Numbered from the stretch's first letter, positions 25,256-34,523 are shown. The stretch: DNA of 64,000 bases from Burkholderiales bacterium (GCA_015075645.1 JABTUF010000003.1:186001-250000), one strand, 5' to 3'. The notes: generated from the sequence alone by a model not told the origin. Translations and numbers: made by a program.

Positions 25256-26983
25256 ATGTCGGCTCCATCCCCACTTGGCGCACCGGGTTTGAAGTTCAGG
25301 GACACCGTTGCGCATTCGATCGCGAGAAGCCTGCTGCGACACGGCGTGAGCCACGTGTTCGGCCAGAGTCTGCCCAGCATGCTGCACCTGGCATGCGAGG
25401 AGCTCGGGATCGTACAGGTCGCGTATCGGACCGAGAATGCGGGCGGTTGCATGGCGGACGGATACGCGCGCGTTTCCGGGCGCGTTGGAGTCGTGACGGC
25501 CCAGAACGGACCGGCGGCAACGCTGCTGGTTCCTCCTCTGGCCGAAGCGCTGAAGGCGTCGATCCCGCTGGTCGCGCTGGTCCAGGACGTGAATCGTGAC
25601 CAGGCCGACCGCAACGCCTTTCAGGAACTCGACCACGTCGCACTCTTCGCGTCGTGCACCAAGTGGACGAGGCGTGTGGTCGCGGGGTCGCGTGTCGACG
25701 ATTACGTCGACCAGGCGTTCGCGAACGCATGCGGGGGCAGGCCGGGACCGGTGGCTTTGCTCCTGCCTGCCGATGTGCTGTTGCAGCCCGGGCCACCACC
25801 GACGCGGCAGCTGAATCTGGGGGCCTACCCGCTCGACCGAAGCGTTGCGGCCGCGGATCGCATCGCGGAGGCGGCCGACTCGATAGCGGCGGCCGAACGA
25901 CCGGTCATCATCGCGGGTGGCGGCGTGCATTCGTCGCGCGCACAGCAGGCGCTCGCGGAGTTGCAGGAGACCGCTCATGTCCCGGTTGCCACCACGGTGA
26001 TGGGCAAGGGCGCGGTCGACGAGCGTCATCCGCTCTCGGTCGGAGTCGTGGGCTATTTCATGGGCCGGAACAGCGCGACGCGGTATTTGCGCGACGTCGT
26101 CGAGGACGCGAGCCTGGTGATCCTCGTCGGCACGAGAACCAACCAGAACGCGACCGATTCGTGGCAGCTCTATCCCCGCAACGCCAAGTACGTCCACATC
26201 GACGTGGACGGCAGCGAGATCGGACGCAACTACGAGGCGCTGCGACTGGTCGGTGACGCGAGGGAAACCATTCTCGCGCTCGTCGCGGCCCTTCGCGGCC
26301 GGGACCTTTCGCGTCGACGCGGGGCGCGCGCAGCGCTGGAGCGCCGAATCGCGGACGGCAAGGAGCGGTCATGGCGGGAGTCGGCTCCGCTGCGCGCTTG
26401 CGACGATTTGCCGATTCGACCCGAACGTGTCATGGCCGAGCTTGATCGGTCGATGGACGAGCGCACGATCGTCGTATCCGACGCGAGCTATGCGTCGATC
26501 TGGACCGCCAACTACCTCCGATCGCGCAGAGCCGGTGCTCGCTTCCTGACACCGAGGGGGCTCGCCGGGTTGGGTTGGGGATTTCCCATGGCCATCGGGG
26601 CGAAAGTCGCCCAGCCCGATGCCGCCGTCTACTGCGTCGTTGGTGACGGTGGCTTCGCTCACGTGTGGAGCGAACTCGAAACCGCGCGACGGATGCGCAT
26701 CAAGGTGGTGCTCGTGGTGCTCAACAACGGCATCCTCGGTTATCAGAAGCATGCGGAGAACCTGAAGTTCGGAGCCCATACGAGTGCGGTGCATTTCTCC
26801 CCGGTCGACCACGCGATGATCGCTCGCGCTACGGGCTGCGCGGGAATTCGCGTCGAACGTCCAGCGGACATTGCCGCCGCGCTGCGCGAAGCGAGCAATT
26901 CCGACGTTACCACGGTGATCGACGTGCTTTGCGACGAAGCCGCCTTTCCGCCGATTACGTCGTTCTCGGTCGAATCGACCTGA
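25256..26983 (+). CDS. ThDP-dependent enzyme, acetolactate synthase / cyclohexanedione hydrolase type
   Basis: 575 residues. ATG 25256 is chosen over 25235 because GAGAGGCAG lies six bases before it. Three domains of the acetohydroxyacid synthase fold are visible. The activating glutamate is in YRTENAGGCMADGYAR near residue 60, the central domain includes VIIAGGGVHSSRA, and the ThDP/Mg motif runs from VVGDGGF near residue 462 to VVLNNG about 30 residues on. Acetolactate synthase itself is unlikely because no small regulatory subunit is adjacent. Family members that cleave cyclic 1,2-diones (cyclohexane-1,2-dione hydrolase, IolD) fit the crotonase neighbours best, but decarboxylases such as oxalyl-CoA decarboxylase-like enzymes remain possible. 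Confidence 0.85.
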   Translation: MSAPSPLGAPGLKFRDTVAHSIARSLLRHGVSHVFGQSLPSMLHLACEELGIVQVAYRTENAGGCMADGYARVSGRVGVVTAQNGPAATLLVPPLAEALKASIPLVALVQDVNRDQADRNAFQELDHVALFASCTKWTRRVVAGSRVDDYVDQAFANACGGRPGPVALLLPADVLLQPGPPPTRQLNLGAYPLDRSVAAADRIAEAADSIAAAERPVIIAGGGVHSSRAQQALAELQETAHVPVATTVMGKGAVDERHPLSVGVVGYFMGRNSATRYLRDVVEDASLVILVGTRTNQNATDSWQLYPRNAKYVHIDVDGSEIGRNYEALRLVGDARETILALVAALRGRDLSRRRGARAALERRIADGKERSWRESAPLRACDDLPIRPERVMAELDRSMDERTIVVSDASYASIWTANYLRSRRAGARFLTPRGLAGLGWGFPMAIGAKVAQPDAAVYCVVGDGGFAHVWSELETARRMRIKVVLVVLNNGILGYQKHAENLKFGAHTSAVHFSPVDHAMIARATGCAGIRVERPADIAAALREASNSDVTTVIDVLCDEAAFPPITSFSVEST

Positions 26984-27149
26984 TCCGCAAACAGAGCGCG
27001 ACCATGGTCTCGACGACGGCGCCGCCCGTCGGCCACGACCAGGGGTCGAATCGCATTCAAACAATGGCGCGGGGCCACGCGAGGGGACTATTCGCCGGAT
27101 CGTTGCGCGCCGGCCAGCGCGCGGTCAAGCGAACTTCCGGCCCGGTACA

Positions 27150-28268
27150 CTAGAGCAGGCTCCGCTGCCGCTCGTCACGCGCAGGCGCCACGAACTTCGT
27201 GCAGTCGAGCGGCGACCGGTCGCGCCCGGTGTCGAGGCCGAGCCGGCGACAGGCGAGGCGGAAGCGTGTTGCGATGAGATCGGCGAACGCGCCGCTGCCC
27301 TTCATGCGCGCACCGAAGCGCGCATCGTAGTCGCGGCCGCCGCGGATGTCCTGCACGAGGCTCATCACGTGCGCGGCGCGATCGGGGAAGTGCGTCGCGA
27401 GCCAGTCGCGGAAGAGCGGCGCGACTTCGCGCGGCAGGCGCAGCATGATCCAGCCGGCGCTCGTCGCCCCGGCGTCCGCCGCCGCCTCGAGGATCGCCTC
27501 GAGGTCGCGGTCGGTGAGTTGCGGGATCACCGGCGCGACCATCACGCCGGAGGGCACGCCCGCGGCGGAGAGCGCGCGCAGCGCCGCGACCCGTCGGGCC
27601 GGCGCGCTCGCGCGCGGTTCGAGCTTGCGCGCGAGGCCGGCGTCGAGCGTGGTGATCGACAGGTAGACGCGCGCGAGCCCCTGCGCGGCCATCGGCGCGA
27701 TCAGGTCGAGGTCGCGCTCGACCAGCGCGTTCTTGGTGACGATCGTGAACGGATGCTTCGCCTGCGCGAACACCTCGAGGAGCGAACGCGTGATCTTCCA
27801 CTCGCGCTCGACCGGCTGGTAGGGGTCGGTATTCGTGCCGAGCGCGATCGGCGCGACGTCGTAGCCCGGACGTGAGAGTTCCTCGCGCAGGAGCCGCGCG
27901 GCGTCGGGCTTCGCGTAGAGCTTCGTCTCGAAGTCGATGCCCGGGGAGTGGTCGAGGTACGCGTGCGACGGGCGCGCATAGCAGTAGATGCAGCCGTGCT
28001 CGCAGCCCTGGTAGGGATTGATCGACCGGTCGAACGGGATGTCGGGCGAGTCGTTGCGCGTGACGATCGAGCGCGCCAACTGGATCGTCACGGTCGTGCG
28101 GACCTGGCGCGAAGGCGTCTCGTCCGCGGGATCGGGTGGCGGCGGCGCCCAGCCGTCGTCCACCGACTCGCGGGTGGCGTCGTGGAACCGGTTCGCCGGA
28201 TCGAAGGTCGCGCCGCGACCGTGCCTGGGGTTGCCCGGGCTCGAGGGCGACGAGGGAGCGCGGTCCAT
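27150..28268 (-). CDS. PA0069-family radical SAM protein
   Basis: 372 residues. The 4Fe-4S/SAM motif is CEHGCIYCYA (C-x3-C-x2-C near residues 89-96). Around it, NPYQGCEHGC and TNTDPYQPVERE are typical of the family annotated PA0069 or SPL-family radical SAM. The N-terminal 50 residues are polar and probably disordered. The reaction is unknown; the relation to spore photoproduct lyase is distant. It is convergent with the ThDP gene and divergent from metY. Its codon use is again strongly GC-rich, so it marks the return to core chromosome after the island. Confidence 0.9.
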   Translation of the reverse strand: MDRAPSSPSSPGNPRHGRGATFDPANRFHDATRESVDDGWAPPPPDPADETPSRQVRTTVTIQLARSIVTRNDSPDIPFDRSINPYQGCEHGCIYCYARPSHAYLDHSPGIDFETKLYAKPDAARLLREELSRPGYDVAPIALGTNTDPYQPVEREWKITRSLLEVFAQAKHPFTIVTKNALVERDLDLIAPMAAQGLARVYLSITTLDAGLARKLEPRASAPARRVAALRALSAAGVPSGVMVAPVIPQLTDRDLEAILEAAADAGATSAGWIMLRLPREVAPLFRDWLATHFPDRAAHVMSLVQDIRGGRDYDARFGARMKGSGAFADLIATRFRLACRRLGLDTGRDRSPLDCTKFVAPARDERQRSLL

Positions 28269-28475
28269 CGAACGATTGTACGCTCACCTGTCGGGCCCCG
28301 CGTGTCGCCGTTGTCGGGTATCCATCGCCTGCGGCGGAGGCTCCGAGTCATCCTGCGGAGCCGGAGGCTCGGGCTCCAGTGTGGGCGGTCACTGACCCTT
28401 GCCTGCGCGCCGCCGGCCAGGGAGCCATCGGCTAAGATGGCGGCGCCGCGCGCGCGGCGGCACCTTCGCCTCTCC

Positions 28476-29798
28476 ATGTCCACGCCCAAACCCAGGACCC
28501 ACGGCTTCGACACGCTGTCGCTGCACGCCGGCGCGCGCCCGGACCCGGCGACCGGCGCACGCGCGACGCCGATCTACCAGTCGACGTCGTTCGTCTTTCC
28601 CGACAGCGACCACGCCGCGGCGCTCTTCAACATGGAGCGCGCGGGGCACGTCTACTCGCGCATCAGCAATCCGACCTGCGCGGTTCTGGAGGAACGGATC
28701 GCCGCGCTCGAAGGCGGCGTCGGCGCGATCGCGACGGCGAGCGGGCAGGCCGCCTTGCACCTCGCGATCGCGACGCTGATGGGCGCGGGTGCGCACATCG
28801 TCGCCTCGCGCGCGCTCTACGGCGGCTCGCACAACCTGCTCGACTACACGCTGCCGCGCTTCGGGATCACGACGACCTTCGTCGATCCGCGCGACCTCGA
28901 CGCCTGGCGCGCGGCGATCCGGCCGCAGACGCGGCTCCTGTTCGGCGAGACGCTCGGCAACCCGAACCTCGACGTGCTCGACGTGCCGCGCGTGGCCGCG
29001 CTCGCGCACGACCACGGTCTGCCGCTCCTCGTCGACTCGACTTTCACGACGCCGTGGCTGATGCGTCCGTTCGACCACGGCGCCGACCTCGTCTACCACT
29101 CGGCGACCAAGTTCCTGTCGGGGCACGGCGTGGTCGTCGGCGGCCTCCTCGTCGACGCCGGCACCTTCGATTGGGAGGGCCGCGGTGCGATGCCGAAAGC
29201 GAAGGACAAATTTCCGACACTGACCGAGCCCTACGCCGGCTTCCACGACATGACGTTCAGCGAGGAGTCGACGACGGCGGCGTTCCTGCTGCGCGCGCGG
29301 CGCGAAGGCATCCGCGATTTCGGCGCGTGCATGGCGCCGATGACCGCGTGGCAGATCCTGCAGGGGATCGAGACGCTGCCGGTGCGCATGGCGAAGCACG
29401 TCGACAACGCGCGGCGCATCGTCGCGTTCCTGCGCGAGCATCCGATGGTCGAGTCGATCGCCTACCCGGAACTGCCGGGCCACCCGGACCACGAACTCGC
29501 GAAGCGCCTGCTCCCGCGCGGCTGCGGCGCGATCTTCGCGGTCGGCCTCAAGGCGACGCGCGACCAGGGGCGCCGGTTCATCGAGGCGCTGCGGCTCTTC
29601 TCGCACCTCGCGAACGTCGGCGACGCGAAGTCGCTCGTCATCCACCCGGCGTCGACGACGCACTTCCGGATGTCGGCGGAGGACCTCGCGCGCGCGGGCG
29701 TCGGCGAAGGCACGATTCGGCTGTCGATCGGCCTCGAGGATCCCGACGACCTCGTCGAGGATCTGTCGCGCGCGCTCTACGCGGCGGGCAAGGCGTGA
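28476..29798 (+). CDS. metY: O-acetylhomoserine sulfhydrylase
   Basis: 440 residues of the Cys/Met metabolism PLP family. The PLP lysine lies in HSATKFLSGHG near residue 211. YSRISNPTCAVLEERIAALEGG is near residue 60, and the long insertion FDWEGRGAMPKAKDKFPTLTEPY plus overall length point to MetY rather than the shorter MetZ or MetB. It makes homocysteine from O-acetylhomoserine and sulfide in the cytoplasm. The ATG at 28476 agrees with the family's N-terminus (GFDTLSLHAGARPD). Confidence 0.92.
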   Translation: MSTPKPRTHGFDTLSLHAGARPDPATGARATPIYQSTSFVFPDSDHAAALFNMERAGHVYSRISNPTCAVLEERIAALEGGVGAIATASGQAALHLAIATLMGAGAHIVASRALYGGSHNLLDYTLPRFGITTTFVDPRDLDAWRAAIRPQTRLLFGETLGNPNLDVLDVPRVAALAHDHGLPLLVDSTFTTPWLMRPFDHGADLVYHSATKFLSGHGVVVGGLLVDAGTFDWEGRGAMPKAKDKFPTLTEPYAGFHDMTFSEESTTAAFLLRARREGIRDFGACMAPMTAWQILQGIETLPVRMAKHVDNARRIVAFLREHPMVESIAYPELPGHPDHELAKRLLPRGCGAIFAVGLKATRDQGRRFIEALRLFSHLANVGDAKSLVIHPASTTHFRMSAEDLARAGVGEGTIRLSIGLEDPDDLVEDLSRALYAAGKA

Positions 29799-29868
29799 AC
29801 GTCACCGCATGGCTACGCGCGCGGCCCGCGCGAGCGCGGGGCGGGCGCGCCGTGCGCGGGAGCCGGCG

Positions 29869-30855
29869 GTGAGCGCGCCACCCGCCATCCTGATCGGCGC
29901 GCGAATCGCGGACGAGTTCCGCGACCGCCTCGCGACGCGGCTCGACGCGATCGGTCCGTACGACGTCGCCTTTCCCGCAGCGGTGAAGCGTCTGTCTCGA
30001 AGCGATGCGGAACGCGTGCAGGTCGCGCTGGTGTACGGCGGCATGGACGTGTCGGCCGCGGCCATCGCCGGGCTGCCGTCGCTGCGGCTCATCCTGTCCA
30101 TCGGCAGCGGCTACGACGGCATCGACCTCGACGCGGCACGTGCGCGCGGCGCCTCGGTCACGCACAGTCCCGGCGCCAACGCTGCCTCGGTCGCCGACAT
30201 GGCGATGGGGCTCCTGATCGCGAGCGTCCGGCGGATCGCGGAGCGCGACGCCTACGTGCGCCGCGGCGACTGGAACGGGCTCGAGTCGCGGCGCGACGTG
30301 CAGGTGCGCGGTCTCACCGGGCGCCGCGCGGGCATTTACGGCCTGGGCGCGATCGGCGCGAAGATCGCGTCGCGCTGCGAGGCCTTCGAGATGGAAGTCG
30401 CCTACCACGGACGCGCGCCGCGCCCCGGCGTCCGCCATCGGTTCCACGCGACGCTCCTCGCGCTCGCGGACTGGGCCGACGTGCTGATGATCGCCGTGCG
30501 CGCCGGGCCGGAAACGCACCACGCGGTCGACGCGCAGGTGCTCGCCGCGCTCGGCCGCGACGGACACGTCGTCAACATCACGCGCGGCTCGGTGGTCGAC
30601 GAGACGGCGCTCGTCGCCGCGCTCGCGAACGGCACGATCGCCGGCGCCGGACTCGACGTCTTCGAGCGCGAACCGCAGGTGCCTGCGGCGCTGCGCGCGC
30701 TGCCGAACGTGGTGATGACGCCGCACATCGGCGGCAACACCGACGAGGCGCAGCGCGCGATGCACGACGCGGTGGTCGCGAACCTCGACGCGTTCCTCGC
30801 CGGCCGGCCGCTGCCCTCGCCGGTTCCGGGGATGCCCGCAGAGGTGGCCGCGTGA
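29869..30855 (+). CDS. D-isomer-specific 2-hydroxyacid dehydrogenase
   Basis: 328 residues from GTG 29869. A longer form from 29809 adds 20 Arg/Ala-rich residues that do not look like the family. The NAD motif is GIYGLGAIGAKIA near residue 150, the catalytic Arg is in NITRGSVVDE, and the catalytic His in MTPHIGGNTDEA. Such enzymes reduce glyoxylate, hydroxypyruvate or similar keto acids. The stop overlaps the next start by four bases, so the three genes to 32419 form one translationally coupled unit. Confidence 0.9.
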   Translation: MSAPPAILIGARIADEFRDRLATRLDAIGPYDVAFPAAVKRLSRSDAERVQVALVYGGMDVSAAAIAGLPSLRLILSIGSGYDGIDLDAARARGASVTHSPGANAASVADMAMGLLIASVRRIAERDAYVRRGDWNGLESRRDVQVRGLTGRRAGIYGLGAIGAKIASRCEAFEMEVAYHGRAPRPGVRHRFHATLLALADWADVLMIAVRAGPETHHAVDAQVLAALGRDGHVVNITRGSVVDETALVAALANGTIAGAGLDVFEREPQVPAALRALPNVVMTPHIGGNTDEAQRAMHDAVVANLDAFLAGRPLPSPVPGMPAEVAA

Positions 30856-31640
30856 AGCTCACCGTCGGCGGGCGGGAGGCCTACGTCTATACCGGCACGC
30901 GGCCGTTCGACGCCTCGCGGCCGTCGGTGCTGTTCGTGCACGGCGCGGGCAACGACCATTCGGTGTGGGTCCTGCAATCGCGCTACTTCGCGCACCACGG
31001 GATGAACGTGCTCGCGCTCGACCTGCCCGGACACGGTCGCAGTGCGGGGCCCGCGCTCGCCTCGGTCGAGGCCATCGCCGACTGGCTCGTCGCCGTACTC
31101 GACGCCGCGGCAATCGCGACGGCGTCGATCGTCGGGCACTCGCTCGGTTCGCTCGCCGCGCTCGCGTGTGCGGCGCGCCATCCGTCGCGGGTCGCGAAGA
31201 TCGCGCTGCTCGGTCCCGCCGTGCCGATGGCGGTGAGCGACGCGCTGCTCGACGCCGCGAAGGCGAACGACCACGTCGCCTACGAACTCGTGAACGGCTG
31301 GTCGACGAGTCCCGGCAAGCAGATCGGCGGCAACACGGTGCCCGGGCAGTGGCTGCTCGGACTCTCGATGCGGCTCCTCGAGCGCACGCCGCCGGGCGTG
31401 TTCCACGCCGACCTCGCCGCATGCCACGCCTGGACCGGCGGGCTCGAGGCCGCCGCCGCGGTGCGCTGCCCCGCGCTGGTGATCCTCGGCGCGCGCGACC
31501 TGATGGCCCCGCCGCGCACCGCGAAGGCGCTGATCGACACGCTGTCCGACGTGCGCACGGTGACGCTGCCGGAGACCGGCCACTCGATGATGGCCGAAGA
31601 GCCCGACGCCGTGCTCGACCGGCTGCGCGCGTTCCTGTGA
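30852..31640 (+). CDS. Alpha/beta-hydrolase fold protein
   Basis: 262 residues from GTG 30852, overlapping the upstream stop (GTGA). The oxyanion segment VHGAGNDHSVW is near residue 29, the nucleophile elbow GHSLGS gives S97, the acid is probably the Asp in LGARDLMAPP, and the base the His in ETGHSMMAEEP. A serine hydrolase (esterase, lactonase or C-C hydrolase) of unknown substrate. Position between a hydroxyacid dehydrogenase and a membrane protein does not fix the role. Confidence 0.9.
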   Translation: MKLTVGGREAYVYTGTRPFDASRPSVLFVHGAGNDHSVWVLQSRYFAHHGMNVLALDLPGHGRSAGPALASVEAIADWLVAVLDAAAIATASIVGHSLGSLAALACAARHPSRVAKIALLGPAVPMAVSDALLDAAKANDHVAYELVNGWSTSPGKQIGGNTVPGQWLLGLSMRLLERTPPGVFHADLAACHAWTGGLEAAAAVRCPALVILGARDLMAPPRTAKALIDTLSDVRTVTLPETGHSMMAEEPDAVLDRLRAFL

Positions 31641-32419
31641 GCGACGAGCCCTCGCCCGGCGCGGAGCCCGACCGGGGGTCGAAGACCGCCGTGACGGTGC
31701 GCACGGTCGCCGCGACCGCGCCGTTCCGCTGGCTCGCGCGCGGCGCCGCCGACTTCCGCGCGCATCCGCTGCCGAGCGCGTTCTACGGCGCCTGCTTCGC
31801 GCTGATGGGCTGGCTCGTCTACGAGACCTTCGAGTACGCGACCGCGTACCTCTCGGCGCTCGTGACCGGCTTCTTCCTGGCCGGGCCGTTCCTCGCGACC
31901 GGCCTGTACGCGCTGTCGCGCCGGCGCGAACGCGGCGAGCCTCCGTGGCTCGCCCCGACGCTCGACGCGTGGCGGCCGAACGTGGGCGCCATCGGCGTGT
32001 TCGCGCTCGTGCTCGCCGTGATCCTGCTCGTGTGGGCGCGCGCCTCGCTCGTCGTGTTCGCGCTGTTCTACACGAGCGGCATGCCGACGGTCGAGGGCTT
32101 CCTCGGGCAGCTCGCGGGCGTCGACAACCTCGAGTTCCTGCTCGCCTACGCCTGCGTCGGCGGGTTCTTCGCGACGCTGGTGTTCGCGATAAGCGTGGTG
32201 TCGGTGCCGATGATGCTCGACCGCGACATCGACGGCGTCGTCGCCGTACTCACCAGCCTGCGCGCGTTCGGCGCGAATCTGCCGGCGATGGCGCTTTGGG
32301 GCGCGATCATCGTCGTGGTGATCGCCGCGGGCTTCGCGCTCGTGTTCGTCGGGCTCGTCGTCGCCGCGCCGCTGATCGGCCACGCGACCTGGCACGCGTA
32401 CCGGGACCTCGTCGGCTGA
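31637..32419 (+). CDS. DUF2189 integral membrane protein (second copy)
   Basis: 260 residues from GTG 31637, overlapping the hydrolase stop by four bases. It has the same plan as the protein at 11176-11973: PFRWLARGAADFRAHP, six or so membrane helices, FLAGPFLATGLYALSRRRERGEPP in the middle, VVSVPMMLDRDID, and a closing APLIGHATWHAYRDL. Function is unknown. The two copies have quite different neighbours. Confidence 0.87.
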   Translation: MSDEPSPGAEPDRGSKTAVTVRTVAATAPFRWLARGAADFRAHPLPSAFYGACFALMGWLVYETFEYATAYLSALVTGFFLAGPFLATGLYALSRRRERGEPPWLAPTLDAWRPNVGAIGVFALVLAVILLVWARASLVVFALFYTSGMPTVEGFLGQLAGVDNLEFLLAYACVGGFFATLVFAISVVSVPMMLDRDIDGVVAVLTSLRAFGANLPAMALWGAIIVVVIAAGFALVFVGLVVAAPLIGHATWHAYRDLVG

Positions 32420-32423
32420 CCCT

Positions 32424-32975
32424 TCAGTCGCGCCACTTGATCGAGCATCCGATCGCGACCGGCTGGAGGGCGGGGGCGCCTTCGCCCCGGACCACGGCCT
32501 TCATCGCTTCGACCAGGTCGCGCCGGTTGCCCTCGCGCGGATGGCGCCCCGAGTCGTCGAGCCGCCCGCGGTAGACGAGCCGGAGGTCGCGGTCGTAGCC
32601 GAAGAGGTCCGGCGTGCACACGGCGCCGTAGGCGCGGGCGACGTCCTGCGACTCGTCGTAGAGGTAGGGGAAGCCGAAGCCGTGGCGCGCGGCGACCGCG
32701 CGCATGTTCTCGAACGAGTCCTCGGGAAACGCCGTGACGTCGTTGCTCATGATCGCGACGCCCCCGACACCCAGTTCGGCAAGCTCGCGGAGATCGCGCG
32801 GGATCTTGTCGATCACCGCCTTGACGTAGGGGCAGTGGTTGCAGAGGAACAGCACGACGAGGCCGTTGGGGCCGCGCACGCTCTCGAGCGTGTGCCGCCC
32901 TCCGTCGACGCCGGGAAGATCGAATGGCGGTGCGATGGAACCGAGCGCGCTCGCGGGGCTTTCGAGGGTTGCCAT
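32424..32975 (-). CDS. Thioredoxin-like protein (AhpC/TSA-type redoxin)
   Basis: 183 residues. A redoxin fold with FLCNHCPYVKAV near residues 43-54, giving a C45-x-x-C48 pair. NHCPYVKA is typical of a group of thioredoxin-family proteins related to peroxiredoxins. No signal peptide is seen, so it is cytoplasmic. It probably reduces disulfides or peroxides. It is convergent with the DUF2189 gene (4 bp between stops) and divergent from rsmE. Confidence 0.88.
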   Translation of the reverse strand: MATLESPASALGSIAPPFDLPGVDGGRHTLESVRGPNGLVVLFLCNHCPYVKAVIDKIPRDLRELAELGVGGVAIMSNDVTAFPEDSFENMRAVAARHGFGFPYLYDESQDVARAYGAVCTPDLFGYDRDLRLVYRGRLDDSGRHPREGNRRDLVEAMKAVVRGEGAPALQPVAIGCSIKWRD

Positions 32976-33071
32976 GCCGTGCTCCTTGGGTCGACCCACG
33001 TGGCACAATCCGCGCGTCGGCCGCGACGCCGATCCATCGGGTGCTTCCCGATCCGCGCGACCGGCACGATC

Positions 33072-33797
33072 GTGACCCCGAGACTTTACCTCGATCCCGC
33101 CCTCGGCGCGCTCTCGGAAGGCGCGGAGATCGTCCTCCCGGCGGGCGCGGCGCACCACGCCCTGCGCGTGCTGCGGCTCCGCGCGGGCGACGCGGTCACG
33201 CTGTTCGACGGAACCGGCGGCGAGTGGCGCGCCGCGATCGCATCGGCGCTTCGGCGGGAAGCGAGCGTGCGCGTGGCGGAGCACCGCGCGATCGAGCGCG
33301 AGTCGCCGCTCGCGATCCGGCTCGCGCTCGCCGTGCTCGCGACCGACGCGATGGACTACGCGGTGCGCAAGGCGGTCGAACTCGGCGCCGCGGCGATCGA
33401 GCCGGTCGTCGCCGCGCGCTCGCAGGGAGCCTCGCGCTCGAACCGCGGCGAGCACTGGCGGCGCATCGTCCTCGCCGCCTGCGAACAGTGCGGCCGCAAC
33501 CGGATACCGCCGATCGAGGCGCCGCGGCCGCTCGACGACTGGCTGGCCGCGCGGGGTCGCGCGACGCCGGGCGTCGTCCTCGTGCCGGAGGCGAACGTTT
33601 CGCTCGCTACGATCGCCCCCGCAGGCGTTCTCGATCTCCTCGTGGGGCCCGAAGGAGGATTCGATGCGCGCGAGGTCGACGCCGCGCTCCGCTCGGGCCT
33701 GCGCGCGGCCGCGCTCGGACCGCGCGTCCTCAAGGCCGAGACGGCATGCGTCGCGGCGCTCTCGGTGCTGCAGGCGGGCAGTGGCGACCTGCGCTGA
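33072..33797 (+). CDS. rsmE: 16S rRNA m3U1498 methyltransferase
   Basis: 241 residues from GTG 33072. The N-terminal PUA-like domain includes HHALRVLRLRAGDAVTLFDG, and the SPOUT methyltransferase core ends in the knot signature LLVGPEGGFDAREVDAA (near residue 195) and LGPRVLKAETA. The start is kept at GTG because the conserved PRLYLD follows at once. It methylates N3 of U1498 in the small-subunit decoding site. Confidence 0.94.
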   Translation: MTPRLYLDPALGALSEGAEIVLPAGAAHHALRVLRLRAGDAVTLFDGTGGEWRAAIASALRREASVRVAEHRAIERESPLAIRLALAVLATDAMDYAVRKAVELGAAAIEPVVAARSQGASRSNRGEHWRRIVLAACEQCGRNRIPPIEAPRPLDDWLAARGRATPGVVLVPEANVSLATIAPAGVLDLLVGPEGGFDAREVDAALRSGLRAAALGPRVLKAETACVAALSVLQAGSGDLR

Positions 33798-33818
33798 GCG
33801 TGCGCGGGTCCCCAGGCG

Positions 33819-34517
33819 TCAGGCGGAACCGCGCTCGCGCTGCGCGATGAAGATCGCCTTCGCGAGCACGAGGTCGTCGGCGAACGTGACCTTCACGTTG
33901 GTGCGGCTGCCCTCGACGAGGCGCGGGCGCAAGCCCAGGGCCTCGACCGCCTGCGCCTCGTCGGTGACCTTCGAGGCGTCCGGCCGCGACAGCGCCTCGC
34001 GCAGCACCGCGTAGCGGAACATCTGCGGCGTCTGCGCGTGCCAGATGCCCTCGCGCGACTCGGTGCGCAGGCAACGCCCTTCGCCGTCGGCGCGCTTGAG
34101 CGTCGCGGCGGAAGGCACGGCGAGGAGCCCGCCGACCTCGTCCTCTCCGATCTCGCGCACCAGGCGCTGCAGCGATTCGGCGTCGATGCACGGCCGCACC
34201 GCGTCGTGCACGAGGACCCAGTCGTCGTTGCGGATGTCCTCGATGCGCTCGAGCGCGTGCGCGACGCTCTCCGCGCGCGTGGCGCCGCCGCAGCGCAGCG
34301 CGACGACGCCGGCGCCGACGGTCACGTCCTGGGCGAACCAGGCATCGTGGGGCGAGAGCGCGACGTAGGTGCGCGCGATCGGCAGCGCGGCGGCGAGGCG
34401 CTCGATCGCGTGCTGGAGGATCGGCTTGTCCTCGATCGTCGCGTACTGCTTGGGCTTGCCGCCTCCGAAGCGCGCTCCGTTGCCCGCCGCGGGGACGAGC
34501 GCGAAGATCCGGACCAC
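33819..34517 (-). CDS. ispD: 2-C-methyl-D-erythritol 4-phosphate cytidylyltransferase
   Basis: 232 residues. The nucleotide-binding start VPAAGNGARFGGGKPKQY is near residues 8-25, and the catalytic region VLVHDAVRPCID near residue 101 and DASKVTDEAQAVE near residue 180 are typical. It joins CTP to methylerythritol phosphate in isoprenoid synthesis. It lies 6 bp after ispG on the same strand. The usual partner ispF is not next to it; the neighbour is convergent rsmE. Confidence 0.95.
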   Translation of the reverse strand: MVRIFALVPAAGNGARFGGGKPKQYATIEDKPILQHAIERLAAALPIARTYVALSPHDAWFAQDVTVGAGVVALRCGGATRAESVAHALERIEDIRNDDWVLVHDAVRPCIDAESLQRLVREIGEDEVGGLLAVPSAATLKRADGEGRCLRTESREGIWHAQTPQMFRYAVLREALSRPDASKVTDEAQAVEALGLRPRLVEGSRTNVKVTFADDLVLAKAIFIAQRERGSA

Positions 34518-34523
34518 CGCTGC

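Noticed and set aside
33072..34517. ispF next to ispD
   Set aside because: Searched on both strands; the neighbour is rsmE, convergent, and no IspF motif is present.
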